From: Bacillota bacterium
GTDB lineage: Bacteria > Bacillota_E > JAJZYS01 > JAJYTV01
Direction of reading: 5' to 3'
NCBI GenBank assembly: GCA_021845645.1
Contig: JAJZVM010000004.1
Location: 1 to 64,000 of the forward strand
DNA: 64,000 nucleotides
Positions 41,130-50,444 of the stretch are shown one piece after another (the stretch's first letter is position 1; every line of letters starts with the position of its first letter). The notes below the pieces were generated by a model. It saw nothing but the letters and a program-made list of their open reading frames with translations, ran no database searches and had not been told where the DNA came from. The position numbers and the translations under genes were made by a program.

Positions 41130-41963
41130 TCAGGTCAGGACGGCGGGCCAGGGGACCGCGGGGCACAGGGTTGCCGAACGTCCTGCCAAGTATCTGCGGG
41201 CAGCGAGGAATCCCAGCACGTAGCCGGTGCGTGGCGGCATGCCCGGGAGCATCGCCGACGTCGGGTTCCGCGAAAAGAGGGCGTCCATGTCGGCGGTGCT
41301 TGCCATGCGCGTCCTAATCCTGGTCCACAGTCGGTCTTCGTTCCCGACCGTCCAGCGATACGTGCTTTCGGGGACGAGGCAATGCGTGCAAGCGGAGACA
41401 TGCGGCTGACGCTCCGCCGAGTACGCGATCGCCAGGCCCTCCGTCACGAGACGCTCCCCGACCGAGCTTTGGAAGATGTCATGGCTGCTGGCGTCCTGCC
41501 TGAACCAGTGATGCACCTCGTGTGCGAATAGGCGCTGAAGTCCATCGACTGTTCCGTTCACCGCCTCAAGGCATACCACCGTCGCAGGCTTGTCGCCATC
41601 CTGCAGGGAGTAGATGGTGCTGCTGTCCAAACCTATGATCACGTAGACATCGCGTGATCTTGGCTCATGACCAAAGGGATCGATGAGGTCTCGGACCGCC
41701 GCTTCCACCGAGGCTTCGTAGAACGGGTCGGCTGCGGTGACCGCGACGGTATCGCCAAAGCGCTCGTACCCGATCCCTGCCATGCGGTCTAGCGCCTGGG
41801 CAAAAGAGCCGATGCCTTTGGGTCGAACGTACAGCCTATCGAGCTGCGCGTGATTCGGACGCAGGTAGTGCTCCTCGTATGCGCCCAGCCAAGCCCCAGT
41901 GTCCTGGCAGAGTCGATACGCCGCCGCGAAATCTCGGTGCAGCCAGTGCCAGTGCACGATCAT
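41130..41963 (-). CDS. DUF2268 putative zinc protease (YjaZ-like)
   Basis: Protein of 277 residues. LFAHEVHHWFRQDA gives a HExxH zinc site, and the downstream glutamate in RLVTEGLAIAYS is the likely third ligand, as in DUF2268 predicted Zn-dependent proteases such as Bacillus YjaZ. No signal peptide is seen, so it should be cytoplasmic. ATG at 41963 follows AGAAGGAGC. Third-position G/C is lower than in neighbours, which may indicate acquisition from elsewhere. No operon partner except the Gdt1 remnant. Confidence 0.8.
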   Translation of the reverse strand: MIVHWHWLHRDFAAAYRLCQDTGAWLGAYEEHYLRPNHAQLDRLYVRPKGIGSFAQALDRMAGIGYERFGDTVAVTAADPFYEASVEAAVRDLIDPFGHEPRSRDVYVIIGLDSSTIYSLQDGDKPATVVCLEAVNGTVDGLQRLFAHEVHHWFRQDASSHDIFQSSVGERLVTEGLAIAYSAERQPHVSACTHCLVPESTYRWTVGNEDRLWTRIRTRMASTADMDALFSRNPTSAMLPGMPPRTGYVLGFLAARRYLAGRSATLCPAVPWPAVLT

Positions 41964-42108
41964 TGCTCCTTCTCTGACACGCCGTGGCGACACACGGCAC
42001 GCACGACAACACGCGAGAGTGGATCGATGTCTCGCGTGCCGCAGTTCAATTCCTACCGTTCGTTCGTCCTGCCTGGCCGGTCCGCTCCGTCCTGGGCACC
42101 TGCACCTC

Positions 42109-43581
42109 TCAGGCCAGCCGGCTGCGCAGCTCGTGCCGCAGGAGCTTGCCGGTCGCGTTGCGCGGCAGGGCTTGGCTGATTTCGAGCCGGCGCGGATGCT
42201 TCTGGCTCGAAAGCATGGGCCGCAGGTGGCCGCGCAGCTCCTCGAGCGTCAGGCTCCCGCCCTCCTTCAGCACCACGACCGCCGTCACCGTCTCGCCCCA
42301 CTCGGGGTGGGGCGTCGCCACGACGGCGACGTCGGCCACCGCAGGGTGCGTCAGGATCGCCTCCTCCACCTCGCGCGGGTAGACGTTGTAGCCGCCGGAG
42401 AGGATCAGGTCCTTCTTGCGGTCGAGCATCCAGTAGTAGCCGTCCCGGTCGCGCACCGCCATGTCCCCCGTGTGGATCCAGCCGTCCCGCAGCACCTCGG
42501 CCGTGGCCTCGGGATTCTTGAGGTAGCCGCGCATGGCGCTCGGCGTGCGCATCACGAGCTCGCCCGGCACGTCCGCGCCCACATCCTCCCCTGCATTGCC
42601 GAGAAGGCGCACCTCCGCGTTCACCGTGGGATGCCAGCCGATCGAACCCGCCTTACGCTCGTGGTCCTCGTCGCCGAGCGCCATGCCGTTCGGCCCGCTC
42701 TCCGTCAGGCCGTAGACGCTCATCCACCGCCCGCCGTACGCGCGCCGCGCGGCCCGTACCTGTTCCGCCGACATCGGCGCACCGCCGTAGATCCACGTCT
42801 TCATGAAGGACAAGTCGTAGCGGGAGGGATCGGCCTTCAGGCCGAGCAGGTAGGCGACCGGCGCCGCGAAGAGGTACTGCGCACGCTCCGCCGCCAGCAG
42901 CGCGAGCATCGACGCGGGCTCCCGCGGGTTGAAGGTGTCCAGCACGACGGTGCTGCCGGTGTACACGGAACCCAGGAAGAAGAGGTTGAGCGGTGCGGAG
43001 TGGGTCAGCGGCATCAGGACCGCCACCCGCTCGCGTGGCCGCATGCCGAACTCGTAGGCGGCCATGGCGGCCGTCTCCACCACCGCCGCATGCGTCATGA
43101 CGACGCCCTTGGGGTTGCCGGTGGTGCCCGATGTGTAGAGGATCTCCGCATCATCCCCGGCGGTCCCGACGACTGTCGCAGCCGGCACCGGGCCGCGCCT
43201 GAGGTCTTCCGGCGTGAGGACCGGGCACGCGTCGCCTGCAAGCTCTCGCGTCTCGGGGCTGCAGACGACCGCCGCCGCCTCGGCATGCGCGAGGATGCCC
43301 TGCACCTCGCTGGCGGTGAGCCGCGCGTTGACGGGCACGACTACGCCCCCTGCGTAGAGGACGGCAAAGAACGCCACCGGGAACTCGACCACGTTGCCAA
43401 GGAGCATGCCGACGCGATCCCCGGGCCCGAGGCCGGCGGCGGCGAGCGCACCCGCCCCCGCCAGACTCATCTGCCTCAGCTCGCGCCAGGTGAGGGACGT
43501 CTCCTGCCGGGGACTGCGGATGGCCGTCTCCTCCGGGAAGTTTTGTGCCGAGCGCTCCAGAAGATCGAGCAGCGTCGCCAT
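42109..43581 (-). CDS. Acyl-CoA ligase (AMP-forming)
   Basis: Adenylate-forming enzyme of 490 residues activating a carboxylic acid to its CoA thioester. Motifs: ILYTSGTTGNPKGVVMTH (AMP/ATP loop), YGLTESGPNG, WIHTGDMAVRDRDGYYW, and the C-terminal PRNATGKLLRHEL lysine. Chain length of the acid is not predictable, but the acyl-CoA dehydrogenase upstream suggests fatty or branched acids. ATG at 43581 overlaps the dehydrogenase stop (TGATG), with GGAGGTGGG upstream. Part of a MerR-controlled unit. Confidence 0.92.
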   Translation of the reverse strand: MATLLDLLERSAQNFPEETAIRSPRQETSLTWRELRQMSLAGAGALAAAGLGPGDRVGMLLGNVVEFPVAFFAVLYAGGVVVPVNARLTASEVQGILAHAEAAAVVCSPETRELAGDACPVLTPEDLRRGPVPAATVVGTAGDDAEILYTSGTTGNPKGVVMTHAAVVETAAMAAYEFGMRPRERVAVLMPLTHSAPLNLFFLGSVYTGSTVVLDTFNPREPASMLALLAAERAQYLFAAPVAYLLGLKADPSRYDLSFMKTWIYGGAPMSAEQVRAARRAYGGRWMSVYGLTESGPNGMALGDEDHERKAGSIGWHPTVNAEVRLLGNAGEDVGADVPGELVMRTPSAMRGYLKNPEATAEVLRDGWIHTGDMAVRDRDGYYWMLDRKKDLILSGGYNVYPREVEEAILTHPAVADVAVVATPHPEWGETVTAVVVLKEGGSLTLEELRGHLRPMLSSQKHPRRLEISQALPRNATGKLLRHELRSRLA

Positions 43582-45371
43582 CAGATGCCCACCTCCACAC
43601 CGATGCCCGGGAGGTGCACGCCATCGAGAGGCTGCTCCGCCGTCAGCCGGTCGTAGACGGGCGCGAGCCACGAGAGGTCCTCGCCGATGCCGTGCCGGGG
43701 CGCCGGCGCCAAGGAAAGCCGCGCCAGCCAGAAGGCCAGCACGAGCCCGCGCTCGTCGCCCGCCGCGAGGCCGACGACGGCCTCCTCGAGCACCAGCGCG
43801 AACTCGAGGATCTCGCTGAGCAGGTCCGCGAGGCGCCTGGCATGCTGCGTCGCCGCGTCGGGATGCGCGGCGAGCCAGCCCAGCGCCGCTTCCGCATCGC
43901 CCCAGCGCCGTCTCAGGAGGTCCGCCATCTCCCGGCTGCGGGGATCGGCTTCGGCCGCCACCGCAACCGCCTCGAGGCGTCTCGCCATGGCGAGGTCCGA
44001 TCGCCAGTTGGGCCGCAGGGTGCGCAGCACCTCGAGCGCCTGGATGTTCGCTGGCCCCTCCCAGACCGGCAGCACCTGTGCCTCGCGGTACATGCGCGCC
44101 GTGACATACTCCTCGACATAGCCGTTGCCGCCCAGCACCTCGATCGCCCTGCTCGCGTTGCGCACCGCGAGCTCGCCCGTGCGGTACTTCGCGAGCGCCG
44201 TCGTCAGCCGGTGCCAGGCGACAAGCGCCGGCTCGGGTGTCCTGTGGGCGTCGTCGAGCGCCCGTGCGGCCTCGAAGGCAAGGGCCGTGCTGGCCCTGAG
44301 CTCCGCGAGCATCGTCACGATCGTCTGCTGCACCATGGAGTGGCGCGCGAGCGGCAGGCCGAATGCCCTGCGCCCCTCGGCGTAGAGCTTCGCCTCGAGA
44401 TAGACGCGGCGGTGGATGCCGGCCGAGGCGGCGGCGTTCGCGATGCGCGAGAACTCGAGTGCCTCGAGCATATGTTTGAAGCCGTCGGGCGGCGGCGTCA
44501 CCAGTTCCGCGAGTGCGCCGTCGAGTTCGAGTTCACCGGTGGCAAGACCGGTGGTGCCGAGCTTGTCCTTGAGCCTGCGGATGCGGTAGGCGTTCGTGGT
44601 CCCGTCCGCGAGCCGCCTCGGCATGAGATAGAGGCCGAGGCCGCGCGTGCCTTCCGGGGAACCCGGCGGCCTTGCGGTCACGAGGGCGAGGTCCGCGTCC
44701 GCGTTGCTTGCGAACCACTTCTCGCCGAAGAGTCGCACGAGCTCGCCGTCACCCGGTCCGAAGGCCGCCCGCGCAGCCTCCAGTTCCTCAGGCGGCACGG
44801 GTCTCGCCTCGGTCGTGGCCAGCCCCGCATCCGAGCCGCCCTGCTTCTCAGTGACGAAGGTGGCGCCGTCTGCGAACGGCCCGTCGGCGCGGACGGCAAG
44901 CAGCGGCAGGTAGCGGGCCCTCTGCTGCGCGCTGCCGTGCCGGGCCAGCACGTAGGCCGTCGACGCCGTGAGCGTGACGGGACAGGCGAGCCCAGGATCC
45001 GATTCGCTGAGAAGGTAGAGAAGGCCGAAGTGTACGGCGTACGGTAGGGCGTCCGGCCCGTAGTTGCAGCCAATCGTGCCGAGACCGTAGACCTCACGCA
45101 CCGACTCCTCGTAGAGCGGGTTGTAGCGCACCTCGTTGACGACGTTGCCCTGGCGGTCGTAGGTCTCGAGCACGGGTCGCGCGAGGCGGTCCGTATACTC
45201 GGCCTGGCGGTCGATCGCGCCGCCCGAAAGCTCCCCCATCCGCTCGAGGAGCGGCAGTGCCCGGCGGTACTCCTCCGCCGGCAGGCTCCTGCGCAGAGTG
45301 TCCTGCAAGGCCGTGTCCACCAGGAAGAAGTTCAGTCCCCGTCCCTCCGGTTGCCCGTCATGCACGCCCAT
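43581..45371 (-). CDS. Acyl-CoA dehydrogenase family protein (AidB-like size)
   Basis: FAD enzyme of 596 residues. LACPVTLTASTAYVL, TFVTEKQGGSDAGLATTEA, and the C-terminal domain RNASRAIEVLGGNGYVEEY and LPVWEGPANIQALEVLRTL identify the family; the long N-terminal domain and GGNGY region resemble AidB and other long forms. It would introduce the first double bond of an acyl-CoA or, as in AidB, have a protective role. Context with an acyl-CoA ligase favours acid catabolism. ATG at 45371 is chosen; it lies within the end of the merR gene. Confidence 0.88.
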   Translation of the reverse strand: MGVHDGQPEGRGLNFFLVDTALQDTLRRSLPAEEYRRALPLLERMGELSGGAIDRQAEYTDRLARPVLETYDRQGNVVNEVRYNPLYEESVREVYGLGTIGCNYGPDALPYAVHFGLLYLLSESDPGLACPVTLTASTAYVLARHGSAQQRARYLPLLAVRADGPFADGATFVTEKQGGSDAGLATTEARPVPPEELEAARAAFGPGDGELVRLFGEKWFASNADADLALVTARPPGSPEGTRGLGLYLMPRRLADGTTNAYRIRRLKDKLGTTGLATGELELDGALAELVTPPPDGFKHMLEALEFSRIANAAASAGIHRRVYLEAKLYAEGRRAFGLPLARHSMVQQTIVTMLAELRASTALAFEAARALDDAHRTPEPALVAWHRLTTALAKYRTGELAVRNASRAIEVLGGNGYVEEYVTARMYREAQVLPVWEGPANIQALEVLRTLRPNWRSDLAMARRLEAVAVAAEADPRSREMADLLRRRWGDAEAALGWLAAHPDAATQHARRLADLLSEILEFALVLEEAVVGLAAGDERGLVLAFWLARLSLAPAPRHGIGEDLSWLAPVYDRLTAEQPLDGVHLPGIGVEVGI

Positions 45372-45813
45372 CCCTCGCGCCTCCCTTCCTGGCGCCCCCA
45401 TCACCCGCCACCGGGCGGCGAGCCTCCTGCAGGCGCCTCGTCAACAGCTGCTGCCAAGCCTCGAGCTCGGCGATCGCCTCCGATACCTCCCGGCGTCTCT
45501 CCTCGAGCTCCGCGATCTTCTGCCGACCGTAGCTGAGCGTGCGCTCGAGTTGCGCCACCGCGCCGCCTTCCTGGCCGTAGAGGTCGAGCATCTCCTTGAC
45601 CTCCGCGAGCGTGAAGCCGAGCCGCCTGCCTCTGAGAGCCAGGCGCAGCCGCACGCGGTCGCCCTCATGGAAGATGCGCTGCTGGCCGCGCCGCTCGGGC
45701 CTGAGGATGCCGCAGCTCTCGTAGTGGCGCACGGTGCGCGCCGTCACGTCGAACTCCCGGCAGAGATCCCCGATCCGGTAGAGCCGCCCCTCCGCTGGCG
45801 ACGTCCCGCCCAC
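45358..45813 (-). CDS. MerR-family regulator of the acyl-CoA genes
   Basis: Regulator of 151 residues. RLYRIGDLCREFDVTARTVR is the winged-helix DNA-binding part followed by HYESCGILRPERRG, GFTLAEVKEMLDLY, and a long coiled coil (AQLERTLSYGRQKIAELEERR) that dimerises; there is no large effector domain. It resembles short MerR proteins controlling acyl-CoA catabolism (LiuR type). GTG at 45813 is the first good start. A 20-base perfect palindrome lies in its promoter, so it is likely autoregulated and controls the two downstream genes it overlaps. Confidence 0.85.
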   Translation of the reverse strand: MGGTSPAEGRLYRIGDLCREFDVTARTVRHYESCGILRPERRGQQRIFHEGDRVRLRLALRGRRLGFTLAEVKEMLDLYGQEGGAVAQLERTLSYGRQKIAELEERRREVSEAIAELEAWQQLLTRRLQEARRPVAGDGGARKGGARDGRA

Positions 45814-45834
45814 CTCCCTGGTTCCCTCGCCGCC

Positions 45835-45863
45835 AAGATATATGACGTTTACGTAAACGTCAA
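45835..45863 (-). promoter_or_regulatory. merR promoter with 20-base palindromic operator
   Basis: TGACGTTTACGTAAACGTCA (45843-45862) is a perfect palindrome. On the minus strand TTGACG (45858-45863), 17 bases, TATCTT (45835-45840) forms a promoter, and the palindrome fills its -35 and spacer, as expected for a MerR-type operator. Confidence 0.7.
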
Positions 45864-46026
45864 TGCCTTTGCGCGCAGATCCGAAGGCCGCCCGGGCGCT
45901 GCGGCCGGCGGCCAGAGGTCCCTGGCGGTCGGCCCTCTCTGCGTGCGACCAACGGACGCTGTCCCAGCGTCCCGGGCGCCTTACCCTCAAGACAACATCG
46001 CGCGGCGTCCGCCTGGAGGTATGGCG

Positions 46027-47274
46027 ATGGCAGTCGGGCTGGCGCGTGAACGGCGCAACTACGTCGGGCTCGCCTGGCACGGCACCTTCCTCGCCGCTGC
46101 GACGGCGCTCGGCCAGCCGACGACCATCCTGCCGGCCTATGTCGTCCTGCTCGGCGGTTCGCCGCTCGTCGTCGGCGCCATGCTCAGCGTGCTGCTTGCG
46201 GGAAGCGTGGTGCCGGAGCTCCTCTTCGCCCATATCGTCGAGGGAAGCCCGCGCAAGCGTCCTTACCTGCTCCTGGCCGTCTTCAGCCGCGCCGGAGCCT
46301 GGCTCCTGCTCGGCGCCCTGACCTGGTTGCTGGCCGGCAAGGGGAGCCTGTGGCCGCTCATCCTGCTGTTCGGCCTCCTGGCCGTCTTCGCGGTGGGCGG
46401 CAGCCTGGGCAGCGTCGCGTATACCGACATCTTCGGCCGCAGCATCGCGCCGGGCGTGCGCGGCCGCTTCTACGCGAGCCGCCAGTTCCTCGGCAGCATG
46501 GCGGCGCTGGCCGTGACCTACCTCGCGCGCCTCCTGCTTGCGGGAGGCAAGGGAGGCGACACGAACAGCTTCGCCCTGCTCTTTCTCGGCGCGGGCCTCC
46601 TGATGCTGCTCGCCGGGATCGGCTTCATGCTGGTGCGCGAGGACCCGGTGCCGCGCGAGGACCGGCCGCCGCTCTCCGTCTACCTCGGCCGGGTACCGGC
46701 CCTCTGGCGTCAGGATCCCGCCCTGCGCACGCTGGTGTGGATCGAAAACGTCGCGTCGCTGCACCTCATGCTGCTGCCGTTCTACATGCTGCTCGCCGAG
46801 GTGAGCCTCCACGTCTCGGTCGGGGCCGTCGCCATCTACACGATGGCGCAGATCGTCGGCGGTGCCCTGTCGAACGCGATCTGGGGTTACGTCGGTGACC
46901 GCTTCGGCAGCGGCGCCGTCCTGCGCATCTGCCTCCTGCTGGGCTCTGCGATGCCCTTGCTGGCGCTGGCGCTCGTCGCGTACTGGCCAGCCGGATACGT
47001 TGTCATCTTCGTCGTGCTCGGCGCTGCGATCTCAAGCCGCAATCTCGCCTACAACAACGTCCTCGTCGACCTCGCGCCCGTGCCCCTGCGCGCCACCTAC
47101 ACAGGCATCGTCGGCACCCTGACGGCGCCTAGCCTCCTCCTGCCCATGCTGGGCGGCAGCCTGATCTCGCTGCTCGGGTACCGCGACGTCTTCTTGCTGG
47201 TCGCACTCTGCCTCTCCGTGGCAGCCGTGACGCTGGGGCGCAAGGGTCACCTCGGCCTTCCGCCGCAGGGCTGA
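46027..47274 (+). CDS. MFS transporter
   Basis: Twelve-helix membrane protein of 415 residues. Motif-A-like loops are altered (AHIVEGSPRKRPYLL and GYVGDRFGSGAVLR), and the segment SVAYTDIFGRSIAPGVRGRFY is typical of a poorly studied MFS branch. Substrate unknown. GGAGGT sits directly before ATG 46021 and six bases before ATG 46027, so the latter is preferred. It is divergent from merR, and the shared region holds the palindromic operator. Confidence 0.83.
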   Translation: MAVGLARERRNYVGLAWHGTFLAAATALGQPTTILPAYVVLLGGSPLVVGAMLSVLLAGSVVPELLFAHIVEGSPRKRPYLLLAVFSRAGAWLLLGALTWLLAGKGSLWPLILLFGLLAVFAVGGSLGSVAYTDIFGRSIAPGVRGRFYASRQFLGSMAALAVTYLARLLLAGGKGGDTNSFALLFLGAGLLMLLAGIGFMLVREDPVPREDRPPLSVYLGRVPALWRQDPALRTLVWIENVASLHLMLLPFYMLLAEVSLHVSVGAVAIYTMAQIVGGALSNAIWGYVGDRFGSGAVLRICLLLGSAMPLLALALVAYWPAGYVVIFVVLGAAISSRNLAYNNVLVDLAPVPLRATYTGIVGTLTAPSLLLPMLGGSLISLLGYRDVFLLVALCLSVAAVTLGRKGHLGLPPQG

Positions 47275-47316
47275 CGGCGCAAGGCGGCGCCCAGTGGACG
47301 CGATGCCAAACCGGCG

Positions 47317-48066
47317 TTACTGCCCGCCGGTCGCGGCGAGCGCCTGCGCGTGGCGCACGAGCTGCGCGTTGTCGTTGCAGCGCTCGCCGCTGGGCAGCAG
47401 CAGGGTGTCCTCCATCCCGATGCGGGCCATGTAGCTGCGCGCGAACGCCAGGCGCAGCAGCGGCCACGCCGTCGCGCCGTGACCGTGCACCAGGCGAGGC
47501 ACCGCGGGGACCGCGTCGTCGAGCACGGCGAGGATTGCCTCGGCGCTGCGCAGAGCCGCTTCGGGATCCTCCTCGCGCGGCCCCACCACCATCACGCGGC
47601 ACTGTGCCGCCAAAGGGCTTCTCAGCATGCGCCTGGCATCCGACACCGTCGCCAGCACGGCCTGCACCGCGACGCCCTGCAGCACGAGGAGCGAGGCCGT
47701 CTCGTCGGCGTCGTGCTCGTACCAGTTGACCGTCGCGAAGTCGGGGCGATCCTCCCAGCTGGCGATTGCCCGCAGGCGGCGCGTCAGGTTCTCCTCGATC
47801 GACTCCGCCGTCGACACCCCCACCTGCATCCCGGGCGCGGCGGCGCGCACCGCCCGCACGGCGGCGCCGACATGCCGCGCCTGCAGGGACTCCGCCCCGC
47901 GCTCGTCGCGCGGGTGGACGTGCGCCGCAAAGGCTCCCGCCTCACGACAGGAAAGCGCCGAACGCGCAATCTCGGGCGGGTGGATCGGAAGGGCGCGGTG
48001 CTCGCCAGCGCGCCTCGTGCCGTTGAGGCACGCCTGGAGCCAGTTGCGCGAGGTCTCAAGGGGCAT
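47317..48066 (-). CDS. BKACE-family beta-keto acid cleavage enzyme
   Basis: Protein of 249 residues of the DUF849 family, zinc-dependent enzymes that condense a beta-keto acid with acetyl-CoA (for example 3-keto-5-aminohexanoate cleavage). LQACLNGTRRAGEHRALP is the typical start, AAHVHPRD holds the two zinc histidines, and ARIGMEDTLLLPSGE the late glutamate. It is shorter than usual (about 270-310 residues). ATG at 48066 or GTG at 48075 may be used; the site AAGGAT favours the ATG. Confidence 0.87.
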   Translation of the reverse strand: MPLETSRNWLQACLNGTRRAGEHRALPIHPPEIARSALSCREAGAFAAHVHPRDERGAESLQARHVGAAVRAVRAAAPGMQVGVSTAESIEENLTRRLRAIASWEDRPDFATVNWYEHDADETASLLVLQGVAVQAVLATVSDARRMLRSPLAAQCRVMVVGPREEDPEAALRSAEAILAVLDDAVPAVPRLVHGHGATAWPLLRLAFARSYMARIGMEDTLLLPSGERCNDNAQLVRHAQALAATGGQ

Positions 48067-48190
48067 CCGGGTCACATCCTTGGTCGGCTTCGGTCTGCGC
48101 CGAGCGGCCGTCTGACAGGTCGCTGCAAAAAGGCAAGCGGTGGTCCCCCTTGGCGTGCTCGTGACTCTGGGGCGGCGCCTCGCGGCGAGT

Positions 48191-48805
48191 CTAGGGCGCG
48201 GCGGCGTCCTGCATCGGCAGGTAGATCGAACCCGCGAGCGACGTCATGATGCGGCTGATCGTGATGCGGACATCCTCGCCCTGCCCCTTCTGGGCCGGCA
48301 GCGTGAGGAACTCGCCCTCGCCGAAGCCGTGGCGGTCGAAGTGGACGATGCCGCGCGCGTCGCCAACCTGGATCGAGCACATGATCTCCTGCGCGCCGGG
48401 GTCCTCGCCCTCCAGCACCGCGGTGCCGGCCAGCTGCGAGAGATCCAGGGCGCGCGTCGAGGCGGGCCAGCTATGGTTCAGCGACACGGCGGCGATCCGT
48501 GCCTCGAGCCGGTAGGGCTCGGGTCTGAAGACGACGCAGGCGAACGCGCGCGTGCGCTCGAGCACCCAGGGGTCGTCGGGAAAGAGGGCCCGCTCCATGC
48601 GCTCCAGGCCACGGGCGATCTGTGAGAGCTCATCGATCTGCTCCTGCACGCGCTCGATGGTGCCCTTCGCGCGTGCCCTCGCCTGACGCTGCGACTGCTC
48701 GGCCAGGATCTCCTCCGCCTGGCGCAGAAGGGGTCTGGCGGCGGCGGGGTGATAGGCCCAGAGCAGCAGCTGCGCGCGATCCAGCAGCGCAATGATGTCT
48801 GCCAT
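48191..48805 (-). CDS. Uncharacterised protein, second gene of an unknown pair
   Basis: Soluble protein of 204 residues that I cannot assign. Residues about 1-75 are helical and probably a coiled coil (RQAEEILAEQSQRQARARAK); the rest is likely beta-rich with EARIAAVSLNHSW and the hydrophobic VRITISRIMTSLAGSIYL near the end. No cysteines pair up and no known catalytic motif is visible. ATG at 48805 overlaps the stop of the upstream gene (TGATG) and has GGGAGG in range, so the two are coupled. Confidence 0.7.
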   Translation of the reverse strand: MADIIALLDRAQLLLWAYHPAAARPLLRQAEEILAEQSQRQARARAKGTIERVQEQIDELSQIARGLERMERALFPDDPWVLERTRAFACVVFRPEPYRLEARIAAVSLNHSWPASTRALDLSQLAGTAVLEGEDPGAQEIMCSIQVGDARGIVHFDRHGFGEGEFLTLPAQKGQGEDVRITISRIMTSLAGSIYLPMQDAAAP

Positions 48806-49488
48806 CAGCTCGGGCCTCCCGTCGCCATGTCGTAGACCACGTCAGGCACGAAGAGGTAGAAACGGATCGCGCTGCGCTGGTCTCCGCCGGAACTCAGGTT
48901 CACCCTGGCCACCACGCCGTAGCGCAGGCGGTCGCTGAGACCCGAGCGCAGGCAATCGCGCCAGTAGGCCTTGAGCGGCGCCTCGGCGCTGCGAGGGTAT
49001 TTCTGGTCAAAGCCGATGCGGGCGCGCACCTCGATCGGCACCGCGGGCGGCAAGGCCGGCGCCTGCAAATCGAAGAGACGCCAGAACGCCACAGGCGTGT
49101 CGGTGAGGTAATCCGGGCCGCGCCCCTGCCGCGCGTGCAGGCGCACGAACGCCAGCGGTTCCTCCGTCGGCATCGCGGCACACAGTGCCGGCAGGGCCAT
49201 CGCCTCGCCGATATGACCCGTCACGGCCGGTGAGGCGACTTTCTGCCTGCGCTCGTTGTACTGCGCGACCTTGCCGGGCCCCCGCGACGTGGCGCGCAGG
49301 GACCAGAGCGGCCGGCGCCGCGCCCCCGTGTAGGCGGCATAGTGCGCGCCGGTCGCGAGCACAAGCGACTCCCCGTAGATCTTGCCGTACGCCTCGATCT
49401 GCCACAGGGAGACGCTGCAGGTTCTCTTGTCGCGCAGGACCAGTCGGTTGCCGTCCGTGAGCAGGAAGGAGCAGTCGAATTCCGGCAT
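48805..49488 (-). CDS. Uncharacterised protein, first gene of an unknown pair
   Basis: Soluble protein of 227 residues, no recognised family. It begins with short strands (EFDCSFLLTDGNRLVLRD, CSVSLWQIEAYGKIYG) and has a basic middle (RRRPLWSLRATSRGPGKVAQ). There is no signal peptide or helix for the membrane. ATG 49488 has GGGGAG at normal distance; ATG 49494 is too close. It is divergent from marR, whose promoter lies within 180 bases. Confidence 0.7.
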   Translation of the reverse strand: MPEFDCSFLLTDGNRLVLRDKRTCSVSLWQIEAYGKIYGESLVLATGAHYAAYTGARRRPLWSLRATSRGPGKVAQYNERRQKVASPAVTGHIGEAMALPALCAAMPTEEPLAFVRLHARQGRGPDYLTDTPVAFWRLFDLQAPALPPAVPIEVRARIGFDQKYPRSAEAPLKAYWRDCLRSGLSDRLRYGVVARVNLSSGGDQRSAIRFYLFVPDVVYDMATGGPS

Positions 49489-49610
49489 CGCCATGGCTCC
49501 CCGTCCAGAACCGGATCAGTTGCCCCTGAGCAGTTTGCCAAGTCCCCCCCCGAGTCCTTCATCGGACGGCACCGTTCGACGATGCAGGGCACGCCCTGCG
49601 CCCAGGCGCC

Positions 49611-49640
49611 TTACCGCATTTCCGTTTGTTCGCCTATTAT
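49611..49640 (+). promoter_or_regulatory. Promoter of the marR gene
   Basis: TTACCG, 18 bases, TATTAT (5 of 6 to the -10 consensus) in an A+T-rich patch 30 bases before the MarR start. Confidence 0.5.
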
Positions 49641-49671
49641 GCTAGGATCCAATCGTGTGGTGATCTGCGAT

Positions 49672-50115
49672 ATGGCGATGGCATCCGACCCGATCCGGGA
49701 TCTCAGGCGCATCACGAGCGCGTTCATGGCGATGCAGCGCAAGGCGTTCACCGCCCAGGGTCCGAGCGCCGACACGCGCGCCCTGATCCTCACCGAACTC
49801 CTGCCGGCGTCCGGTCTCTCGATCAGCGATATCGCCGGTCGCATCGGTTCGGACCGTCCCTGGGTGAGTCAGGTGGTGGAGCAGTTGCGCAAAGAGGGCC
49901 TCCTCGAGCGCACGCAGGACGAGCAGGACCGCAGGCGCGTACGGGTGAGGCTGACGCCGCAGGGTAGGCGTCTCGCGGCCGATCTCAGGATGGCCCTGAC
50001 TGCGGAGCTCGAACGCCTCTTCGCTGGCATCTCGGCTGCCCAGCGGCCGGCCGCGCATGCCTTCCTGCGCCTCCTGGCAGAGGCGTTCGACCGCACCCGT
50101 TCCCAGCCTCGCTGA
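49672..50115 (+). CDS. MarR-family transcriptional regulator
   Basis: DNA-binding protein of about 147 residues: winged helix with LSISDIAGRIGSDRPWVSQVV as recognition helix and RTQDEQDRRRVRVRLTPQG as the wing with the usual Asp-Arg-Arg. Flanking helices form the dimer. Target and ligand unknown; the divergent unknown gene pair is a candidate. The start is unsure: ATG 49672 or 49678, or GTG 49657, which has AGGA upstream. Confidence 0.87.
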   Translation: MAMASDPIRDLRRITSAFMAMQRKAFTAQGPSADTRALILTELLPASGLSISDIAGRIGSDRPWVSQVVEQLRKEGLLERTQDEQDRRRVRVRLTPQGRRLAADLRMALTAELERLFAGISAAQRPAAHAFLRLLAEAFDRTRSQPR

Positions 50116-50444
50116 TCAGCCGGCGGTGCGCTTTCAGGGGCCGCATCAAGGCCTGCGTGCCGCGCCGGCTGTCAGCCCAAGTCGCACATCCCCCCGAAGG
50201 CTGCTTTATGCCCAAAGGCTCAAGGCCTTCTTGGGCAAGGCCGCCTGCTCTCTCGTACGGCCAACACCGGTACACGCGCGCGGGCGACCACAGCGTGGCT
50301 GACACCGTCGCCAAAGGGCGCCTTGCCGTGCCGCGCGCCCGATGTCCGACGACCACGAGATCGGCAGGTCCGCTCATTCAAGAATCCGTCGCGTGCGCGG
50401 GTGCCTTGGACGGGAGACCGGTCTGAGGCGCCGCGTGCGAGCCT
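50116..50444. other. Intergenic region between marR and kdpD
   Basis: No gene seen. A hairpin at 50209-50237 (TGCCCAA with TTGGGCA, plus inner AGGC/GCCT) could end marR transcription or the convergent kdp operon. Confidence 0.5.
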
